From NCBI GenBank assembly GCA_049314515.1, contig JBMOEY010000011.1, positions 1-28,637 of the forward strand: a stretch of DNA of 28,637 nucleotides. Direction: 5' to 3'. A program made the position numbers and the translations under genes. Under the pieces are notes generated by a model that saw only the letters and a program-made list of their open reading frames with translations, searched no databases and was not told the DNA's origin. The DNA is from RFQD01 sp049314515. Lineage in GTDB: Bacteria; Actinomycetota; Actinomycetes; Actinomycetales; Microbacteriaceae. Of the stretch, positions 1-8,700 are shown piece by piece; within the stretch, counting starts at the first letter, position 1, and each line of letters starts with the position of its first letter.

Positions 1-132
1 CCCGACGTGTTTGCGCACTTCAGCGCCATCCAGGGCTCCGGATTCCGCGGACTTGAGGAAAACCAGCAGGTTGAATTCGAGACCGTGCAAGGCCCCAAGG
101 GCTTGCAGGCTGAGAACATCCGCCCGCTCTAA
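1..132 (+). CDS. Cold-shock protein (CspA family), C-terminal part, 5' end outside window
   Basis: The first 43 codons form the end of a cold-shock domain protein, a small OB-fold RNA/ssDNA chaperone of the cytoplasm. The opening residues DVFAHFSAI match the RNP2 motif of the family. They are followed by the usual acidic loop and V-E-F strand, and the protein ends in ENIRPL before TAA. The start and RNP1 motif lie upstream of the window. A strong hairpin follows 37 bases after the stop. The family assignment is secure; which paralogue it is cannot be told. Confidence 0.9.
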   Translation, partial: PDVFAHFSAIQGSGFRGLEENQQVEFETVQGPKGLQAENIRPL

Positions 133-169
133 GCACCACAAAGTGGCACCGGCGTATCGGTGACATGGG

Positions 170-206
170 TAAGACCCCTCTTCCTTCGAAGAGGGGTCTT
201 ACTTTT
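170..206. terminator. Strong intrinsic terminator after the cold-shock gene
   Basis: A perfect 13-bp stem (170-182 with 189-201, TAAGACCCCTCTT) closes a six-base CCTTCG loop. It is followed on the plus strand by a T-rich stretch (cttttgctt). It terminates the cold-shock gene. The TAA stop of the minus-strand zinc-ribbon gene is the first triplet of the right arm, so that gene also runs straight into the hairpin. Confidence 0.85.
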
Positions 207-324
207 GCTTGAAGACGAACCCACAATCGTTGCAGTTTCGCATGAAGCCATACGGGGTGACTTCTTGGTGCGTGTCCATCGATCCGCACGCCGGGCAATT
301 GGTTGCGCTCACTGTTGTCCCCAT
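199..324 (-). CDS. Small zinc-ribbon protein, 41 aa
   Basis: This short gene encodes 41 residues with two CxxC knuckles, C10-P-A-C13 and C31-N-D-C34, spaced as in a zinc ribbon. The text between them (MDTHQEVTPYGFMRNC) is typical of tiny actinobacterial zinc-ribbon proteins of unknown role. ATG at 324 is chosen as start, but GTG at 312, preceded by GGGGAC, would give a 37-residue protein with both knuckles intact. It lies 51 bases downstream of the YHYH lipoprotein gene on the same strand and may be cotranscribed with it. Its stop sits in the arm of the neighbouring terminator. The zinc ligands are seen; a role in RNA or protein binding would be a guess. Confidence 0.7.
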   Translation of the reverse strand: MGTTVSATNCPACGSMDTHQEVTPYGFMRNCNDCGFVFKQK

Positions 325-375
325 TCGCAGTGTCTTTCTGACGGACTCAGGAGAACACGAGCCACCGACGCTTGG

Positions 376-1404
376 CTAGGGTCGCGACCCCGAATTCTGT
401 CCCATCATCGGGGGTGGCATCATCTGACCGCCTTGTGCGGGCGGGCCCGCCTGGCCGGGCTGATTCATTTGACCCATCATGGGCGGCATTTGCCGAATTT
501 GTGACGCATCGACAACGCCATGAAAGCATCGAATGGACGAGGTGGCGTCGGTCGTGTTGGGCAAAACGTAGTGGTAGATGCCGGTGGGAAACTCCGGCGT
601 CGCCGAGAAGATTCCGTTGCACTCATCGAGCTTGTCCGACGTAACTTCGGCGCCGGCAATGTCGTATGCCCCATAAATTGGAAAACCGTCGAGGGCGAGA
701 CCGATGATGTGCGAGGCCTGGCCGGTTGCGTCTACCTGTCGCGTGACGCATGACGAGTTGGCGTGGTAATGGTAGTTGCCTTGGGGTGATGGATGCCCGG
801 AACAATGATCCACGAACGATGCCGTGACACCGTCTTTTGTGACGGTGAAATTGTTTGCCATGGCAACCGTGCTTCCGTCTGCTTCAAAAGGGTTGAACAG
901 CACAGCTCCAGAAATCATGATGCCAATCGATCCGAGCGGTGCTTCGGTTGTGGAGTTTGAATACTGCGGCGACGTAGGGAATGTGAACGTCTGCTGTTGA
1001 GCAGTGGTGGGGTCTTTCGCGACCGTCGCGGAGTTTGCGTCGGGGATGAGAACCCCATTCTGCGGAACGGCATAATACGTGTCCCGTTCATGATTCGGGA
1101 TGCTGTTTGTCGTCACCGTGAAGGTCGAACCAGCGAGGCCGGTTGTCACCTCAGCCGAGTCCCACACCACCCCCTCGACAGTTTGTGGGGTGCCCCACGA
1201 CAACTCAGCCAGGACGGCCGAGGTGTCGTGGGTGGCGAAGAGGTCGGCGCTGACGGAACTCGAGGTGTGTGACGGCGCGGGCGTCTTTGTTGTGGCCTGT
1301 TGTGATGCAATGGAGGCGCATCCGGCGAGGGTGACCACTCCCACAGCCATCACAGCTGTCGTGGCTAACGCGATCGCTCGGCGAGAAGAAACGTGAAACG
1401 GCAT
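376..1404 (-). CDS. YHYH-domain lipoprotein with Met/Pro/Gln-rich tail
   Basis: A 342-residue secreted lipoprotein. The start at 1404 is set by a strong GGAGG six bases upstream; in-frame codons further 5' have no ribosome site. Residues 1-28 form a signal peptide ending in the lipobox LAGC with Cys29 as the lipid-bearing residue. A Ser/Thr-rich linker leads to the YHYH domain, with the signature at 211-214 and a second Y-H-Y near the C-terminal side, next to a Cys-Phe-His. The last 37 residues contain eight Met plus many Pro and Gln. YHYH domains occur in secreted bacterial and algal proteins and their biochemical role is not settled. Clustered His and Met suggest metal binding, an inference only. 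It is the upstream partner of the small zinc-ribbon gene. Confidence 0.8.
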   Translation of the reverse strand: MPFHVSSRRAIALATTAVMAVGVVTLAGCASIASQQATTKTPAPSHTSSSVSADLFATHDTSAVLAELSWGTPQTVEGVVWDSAEVTTGLAGSTFTVTTNSIPNHERDTYYAVPQNGVLIPDANSATVAKDPTTAQQQTFTFPTSPQYSNSTTEAPLGSIGIMISGAVLFNPFEADGSTVAMANNFTVTKDGVTASFVDHCSGHPSPQGNYHYHANSSCVTRQVDATGQASHIIGLALDGFPIYGAYDIAGAEVTSDKLDECNGIFSATPEFPTGIYHYVLPNTTDATSSIRCFHGVVDASQIRQMPPMMGQMNQPGQAGPPAQGGQMMPPPMMGQNSGSRP

Positions 1405-1503
1405 GTCATTCCTCCAGAAATGGGCTGTTGTGCAGAGAGTACGACTGCCATCAAGCAACACGTTATGCGTCTGCTATGAGTTCTCTATGAGCCGTTCCAT
1501 CGC

Positions 1504-1529
1504 GGAGGCAGGGCGATTGTCCTGCCTCC
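1504..1529. terminator. Hairpin downstream of the giant exoprotein gene
   Basis: A perfect 9-bp inverted repeat (1504-1512 GGAGGCAGG with 1521-1529 CCTGCCTCC, eight-base loop) lies 12 bases past the stop of the minus-strand exoprotein gene. It has no clear U-tract on either strand, so it may be a weak terminator or a 3'-end stabiliser rather than a classical intrinsic terminator. Confidence 0.5.
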
Positions 1530-1541
1530 ACGATGCCGAAT

Positions 1542-2735
1542 CTATGGCATTGCCGTCACAATTGCGGTCGCGGTCGCGGCGCTCCGAACGGGTGCCGAGT
1601 CGGTGTATCCCGTCTTTTTGGCGATAATTTCTACTTTGAGGAACTTGCCGACGTAGAAGGAGGTGGGAGCAAACGTTTGCGATGTCACACCGGAGATTTC
1701 CACATACGTTCCACCTGTTCCCAAATAGAACCACTTGTACTTGTAGGAATCAGGCGTTGGCGACCACGTGCCTTCGTTGGCGGTGAGTGTTGATCCAACG
1801 CTCAACGTGCCCGTAATGGTCGGTACAGGCGCAGGCGAGGTCGCAAACGTACCGGCGGCGACGGCGGTCGTCGCCGCCGAGAGTGCCGGAGTGTCGGTGT
1901 AGTCGGCCTTCGACCAGATGACCGTGGCCTTGACGAACTTGCCCGTGTCGGCACCCGTCAAGGTGTACGTCTTGGCCGTCGCATCGGGGATGATCGAATA
2001 TACCCCCGTCGAAGTCGTAGCTCGCACCCACTGGTAACCCTTGACCGTTGCACCGGCTGGAGCCGTGCCATCCGCCACGGTCAAAGTATTTCCGGCCTTG
2101 ACTGTGCCGGCAACCGGCGTGGTCACCGAAAGGGTGGGCGTTGGTAGCGAAGCAATGAGCCCACGCGTTACTGCCGCCGTTGCCACGCTCGTCATCGGCG
2201 TGTCGTTGTACCCTGCCCGCTTGGCTGTGACTTTGAGCGAAATTTGTTGCCCCAAGTCAGCTACCGTCACGGTGTACGAAGACGTCGTCAACGTCGAAGT
2301 CGTGGCTGAACCAATCGGATTTTCACCCCGGTACCACTGGTACGTGTAACTGGTTGGTGCCGGCGACCACGTTGCCGTCGCACTTCCTGTTAACGCTTGG
2401 CCCACATAGCTGTTACCCGAAATAGTGGGAGTGGGGGCAGTCGTGAACGATCCCTTGACCACGGGATCCGTCGCAACGCTTGTCTTTGACGTCTGCACGT
2501 AGGTGGCAAGCGTGCCGGTTACGGTCACGGTGATGGCTTTGCCTTCATCCGTCGCCGTCAACGTGTAGGTCGCGGTTGTGGCGCCGGAAATCGTGTCGGC
2601 ACCGCGCTTCCACACGTATGTGAGTGTCGGCGCCGGGGACCACGAGCCTGGGGTCGCTATCAACGTCTTGCCGACTGCCGCCACGCCACCGCCGGAGACC
2701 GAAATGGTCGGCGTGGGAGCTGACATGGGGGCAAG
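1542..2735 (-). repeat. Ig-repeat block B (repeats 8-11), second copy of a four-repeat unit
   Basis: The last four Ig-like repeats match repeats 4-7 one for one and in the same order. Repeat 8 resembles 4 (both have KRGADTISGATT and DEGKAITVTVT), 9 resembles 5 (KGSFT... and a shared TSVATAAV end), 10 resembles 6 (PTPT...KGYQW), and 11 resembles 7 (SGTLTVG/TGTLSVG). The unit is about 1.2 kb or 400 residues. Confidence 0.75.
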
Positions 2736-5700
2736 AATCGCCGCGCTCGAAACCTTGAACGTTGTGGCCGGATTGTAGCCGGCTCGGCTACCGGTGACCT
2801 CGACTCGAATGAACTGACCACGATCTGCGGCCGCGAGCTGATAGGTGTTACCGGATACGCCCGAAATCGTCGCCCACGAGGTCGCCGTCGCACTCGCCGC
2901 GCGCTTCCACACATACGCGAAGCTTCCGTCCTGCGACGGTGACCACGACCCGGGGTCGACCGTCAACGTTTCCCCCACGGTCAACGTTCCCGACAAGACG
3001 GGCGACGGTGTCGTGATGAAGGTTCCCTTCGCGATTGCAAACGTTGTTGCCCACTTCGGGGTGTCGGCATTACCCGACTTTGCCCACGTGACCGTGGCCC
3101 GAATGAACTTGTTGTCATCGTCACTCGTCAGGGTGTAATTCGCAGAAGATGTCGCACCCGGAATGTCGGTGAACTCCCCGGTAGCCGAGGTTCCACGTTT
3201 CCACTGATAGCCCTTAATCGTGGCTCCAGTTGGCGTTGTTCCTGGCACAACGGTCAACGTCTTACCCACCGCAGCAGCGCCGCTTCCCGAGACGGTAATC
3301 GTCGGCGTCGGGGCGGTGGCAATCAGCGGATAGGTCACGGCCGCGGTCGCGACACTCGTCCTCGACGTGTCGGTGTAGCCGGCCTTCTTTGCCGTGACTT
3401 TCACCGTGATTTGTTTGCCGAGATCCGCCGGCTTGACGAGGTATGTCGTCTGGGATGCGGAAGGGTCGGCAACCGCCGATTCGCCCACAAACCACTGATA
3501 TGTGAACGAATCCTGCGTCGGCACCCACACAGCCGGTGAAACGAAGGGCACCGCCGTGAGTGTCACACCGGTGGCAACCACACCACCACTCGAGACCCTC
3601 ACACCACCCGTTGTCACCGTCGGGACAGGAGTTGAGGTGAACGATCCCTTGGCCACGGCTTCCGTCGGCTCACTCGTCTTAGGCGTTGTTGGGTACGTGG
3701 CCAGCGTGGCCGTCACGGTCACCGTGATGGCTTTGCCTTCATCCGCCGCGCTCAAGGTGTAACTCGCCGTTGTCGCACCGGAAATAGTGTCAGCACCGCG
3801 CTTCCACAGATACGTCAGGGTCGGGGTCGGCGACCATGTGCCCGGTGTGGCCGTCAACGTCTTGCCTACTGCCGGAGAACCTCCACCCGACACCGAAATG
3901 GTCGGCGTCGGAGACTGCGTAAAGGGGTTCACGCCCGTCACGGCCGCACTCGTCGCACTCGTCGGTGAGTATCCCGTTTTGGCGCCAGACACCTTGAACG
4001 TTAGCGATTGACCTCGATCGGCGGAAACGACGGTGTACGCAAGATTCGTGCCGACGACGGTGGTGCCACGCAGCCATTGATACGTCAAATCGACCGAGCC
4101 CGGACCCCAGGTACCCGGAACCCCCGTCAACTCATTACCCACCGCCGGCACACCCGAAATCGTGGGTGTCGGCTTAGTCAACGTGCCGAGGGCAACGCTT
4201 GCGGTTGCCGCACTCGTGCCGGCGGCCATCTGGTAGTTGGATGCCGAGCCGATCACGATGACGCTCAGTGGCGCGCCGACGTCGGCCGGCGTCACCTGAT
4301 AGGTACTCTCGGTCGCTCCCGGAATGTCGATCGCGCCGCGTCGCCACTGGTAACCCAGCGTGGGTGACGCGGGCGTCCACGTGCCCTTGTTGGCACTCAG
4401 CGTGTTTCCGACGGCGACTGTTCCGGTGATTGTGGGCGTGCCCGCGACCATGGCCGTACCCTGAACGAGGCCAGGGTCGACCGCGCTCGTGCTCGAAACC
4501 AATCCCGACTTTTCACCGGTGATTGCTAGCCCTACGTAATAACCGGCGTCGGCAGATTGCAGAACGTAGGTCGACGATGTCGCACCCGGAATCGGCACGG
4601 GTGCTTCGTAAAAGCACGAGCACGAGAAATCGAACGGGACGCGGGTCCACTGGTATAGCAGGGTCGCACCGCTAGTCCACGTTCCGGGACTTGCCGTCAG
4701 CGTAGCACCGACACGGAAGGTGCCGGTAATTGCCGTCTGGCCCGCCTGCACCGTGCCGGTTGCCGTCGTGAGAGTTGCGTTGGCGTCGACCACATCCCGG
4801 GTGCCACTGCTGACCTGGATGATGCTGGCAAGTGACTTGGTGGCAGCGCCTCCATTCCACTTGCTCGCGAAATCGGGTCGACCGTCGACTGAACTCAATG
4901 CGTTTGCGTGGTTGAAGAAGACCTTGTATGAACCAAAAGGAATGCCGGTGAATCCATAGGCGCCATTAACGTTCGTCGTCGTCATGGCGAGCAGAGTCGA
5001 ATTGGTGCCATCAAAAAGCGATACGTTGACCTCGGCAACGGGCGTCAATCGGCCGCCGACCGACGACGAGACGACACCCGAGATGCTTCCGGTGCCTGTA
5101 GCCGGCGTTGCCAAGTTCCACTTGATGACTTCCGGGTCCACCCCGTCCTGAACCGAGATGGGAGTGGCCGTGGCCTTCGTTGCCCCGCCAAACCAGAGTG
5201 TCGAACCCAAACAGGTCAACGAGAAAGTGTACGTTTCGACCGGCAAATAGCTTGTGACAAAGGCTGCGCTCGCATCTGTCCACGCGTCGGGCCAGGAAGC
5301 GACAAACCGGTTTCCCTTGCTATCGGTGAATGCTGGCAAGGCGTCATAGGAATGGCAGAACTTGAGCAGTGAGCTCGGGGTGGTGACGACGGCCGTCACT
5401 TTTTGAAGCTTGGGCAGGGTCAGCGCGAAGTCCGTGCTGTCTTGACCCGAAGTAATGCGTATTTTTTCCGGGTCGCCGACGCCGTCGGATCCGCGCCACA
5501 CGGTGTTCGGGACTCCTGCCGAAACAATGGTCGCGAAGTAGTCGCCCGGAGCGAGCTTGCCCAGAGCAAACGTTCCATCGGCGTTGCTGACGGTCGACGG
5601 GTCTCGCGACGACATCTTCTGTTGCGTCCAAGGTGACAAAACGATTGTGACGTCGCTTTGCGCGGCGGGGTCACCCGACGCCTGAGCACGCGACACTGTT

Positions 5701-8700
5701 CCGCTCAGGGTGCGGGACTCTGTGGAGACGACAATATTTTTGCCCGTTGTGACGCTTCCCGCCGTGACCGCAATCGTGTCAGCAACCGCGAAAAAGGCTT
5801 TCCCGCCAAACCACCGGTCCGGGACGTTATTGCCTTGCGTGATCTTTCGATAGCTGTTCCACGAATACGCTCCGCCTTCGTCAGTGCAGGAATCCGTCAC
5901 ACCGACTCGATACGAACCGGTCGCCAATCCCGGAAGCGTGAACGCGCCACTGGGTGACGATTGAAGGATACCGACGCAGTTACCGCTGAGATCAACAACT
6001 GCAACGTTCGCCTGAACGCCCGTTCCCGTCGCGTTCTTGACCGTTCCAGAGATCGACCCGCCGGCAACAAGAACTTGATTTGTCAGCGTCGTCGCAGTTG
6101 TGCCCAGAGTGGCGATGCGAATTGCCGAGAGATAGTTCAGTGGCGCGCCCGTCGTCGCGTCGTATCCGGGGCCATACGTAATTCGGCATGATCCCGGCGT
6201 CATGTAGTCAATCTTGTACGAACCCAATGAGTCAGTGGTCGCGAATCCCCAACTACCTGAACACACCGACGTCACGGTGACGTTGGGCACACCGGCACCA
6301 GCGCTCGTCACAACTTTTCCTGAGAGGGCGGAATAAGTCGGCACGGGATCCATGCGAGGGCTCACATCGAAGTTCGCCACGGCACTTTCATCAGCATTCA
6401 CCGTGATGGCAGAAGCAGAGTTGAACCAGTAGGAATCCTCGAAATACTCGGGGACGTAGTCAATGTCCTCGTCCCACATGCCGCCACCGACGCGAATAAT
6501 GTAATCGCCTTCGGGAACATCACTGAACGTATAGGAACCATCCTCGCCAGTGACCGCCTGTGCCAGCCCCTGGTACAACACGGGTATGTGCCCGGCTTGA
6601 AAGAGATAGACGGTCTGGCCCGCCTCAGGGGCAGCATCTTCAAAGTAAGAATTGGTGACCGTTCCACTGATTGAGCCCACGGGACGCACGGTTATGTTGG
6701 CGCTCACGTCAGCTCCACTGGACACAATCACCGGGTCGGCCTCGTCGACCGAGATTGCTCCGCCAAAGCAACCCCGCGAAACGAGTTCATCCGTGGGATC
6801 GTCTTCGACACAGACCTTGTAGGTCCCAGGCTCAAGCCCAACTACCCGATAGGCGCCATTTTGATCCGTCCATGCCGTCCACTGGCGTGCATATGGGCTT
6901 CGGTAATCTACGGAAGGGTCGCCCCACTGCCAGACGGTCACTAGTTTTTCGCTCAGAGGATCGCCCGAGCCACTAATTGACACCGTCCCCGCGATGGTCG
7001 AGCCGGCCGTCAATGAAAAGTTGGTCGTCTGCTCCTGCTCATAGTCGAGTGTGACGGCATTCGCCGTCAGCGGGCTCGATTTTGCATCCGCCCACTGCGG
7101 GACGGCATTCAGCCGAGTCGTCGTCGGGTCTGCCTTGATGAAGAAGGTGCCCGGCCCGATGCCCGTGATGGTGTACTGGCCCGCCTCATCGACGATGCCG
7201 CCCTTGCCCGCATACCGACCGGTAATCGAATACGCGCTCACCCAAGTTCCGGTCGCCGGCGACCCGTCGGCGGCGAGAGTCACTGATCCCGAAATCGTTG
7301 CTCCGGTTTTCATCTCGAAGTCCGCGTCGGCTCGAATTTGTCCGGCACCCAGCGCGACACCCGCAGAGCGCAGGCGCGTAGCCGAATGGCCCAAATATTC
7401 GGTGACCAGCGTCGGTTGCTCAGGAGCGTCAAACTTGAGGTAATACTTGCCGGGCAGGAGCTTCTGGAACGAGTAGTGTCCTTCAGCATCCGTCTGGGCG
7501 GTTTGGAAAGGGCGGTCGTCACAGCAGTCGACGAACATCGACACGTCGACGTTTTCGAGCGGCTGGCTCGCGAATGTCACGGTTCCGCTCACGGCAGCCC
7601 CACGGTCAAGCACCACATCTTTGCCGACAAGCTGTTGTGACTTCGCCAACGGGATGCTCGTGGCAACGCTTGCGTCGCCTGCGTTGTTGTACCACTCGTC
7701 CAACAAGTTGAGATCGGACTCGTTGACGAATTGCAGTTTGTACGACATCGCATCGAGGCCGAGGATCGTGTAGTTGCCCGTTTCGTCCGTGATTGCACTA
7801 CCAAGTAGTTCGAGCGAGTTCGCCTCGTAGGCGTTGACAAGAATGCCACTGAGCGCCTGGGGGGTGTCCGTCAGGTGCCCGGTTACAGAACCCGAGATGG
7901 ATCCTGCTGCCGGAAGCGAGAAATCTTTACCGGTGACGCTCGCGCCGCCACCGAGGGTCACGGCGGTTGCCGAGTCATAGCCCGCCGCATTTCCCCACCA
8001 CGCGCTGAGAACCTCGATGGTCTGCGTTTGCGACACGTCGAAGTGAAGCTTGTATGAGCCAGCGCCCAAGTTTGCGATTTCGTAATTCCCCTCGGTGTCC
8101 GTGACCGCACAGAATGGCTCGTCCAGCGTCGCAAACGCACACGCATAGGCGCCTTCGAAGGGGACTTCTTGACCATCAACAGCGTGAGTGAGCTTGCCGG
8201 AAATCGTGCCCCCGTTTGACAAGACACCGTCGATGTTCGGCTTGGCTGTGGTGCCAAACGTGATGCGCGTGGCCAGTTGAGCTACGGGCTTGTCGTTGTA
8301 CCACTCTGCGACCAAATTGGAGATGTCATCCGCAGGCGGGCGAAACTCAAGCACATAGTCGCCCGCAGAAGGCGGAAGCAGAGAGTACTTTCCGTCGGCG
8401 TCGGCGACGGTCCAGGTGTAGTCGGCACCTTCTTTACCGACATCACTTGCTTTCCACATGAAAACTTCAGCATGCGGAAGGGGAGTCGCGGAGTCAGCCT
8501 GTGTGGCCTGTTCCTTAATTTGGCCTGAAATGATCGCCGATGTAACCCCGGCATATTGATTGATCCATGAGACGTAGTTGAAGACCTCGGTGTAGACACC
8601 CGGGTCTTGCCCGTTTGCACACCCGATGCCATAACTCGTGATGCCAACCAAGAACCACGGGACGGTTCCCGTTGCGCCTTTATTCGCTGCGAGTGGCCCA

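Noticed and set aside
1542..4755. Regular repeats that could suggest a CRISPR array
   Set aside because: Units are about 270-310 bp, diverged, and encode in-frame Ig-like domains; there are no short identical repeats with unique spacers.
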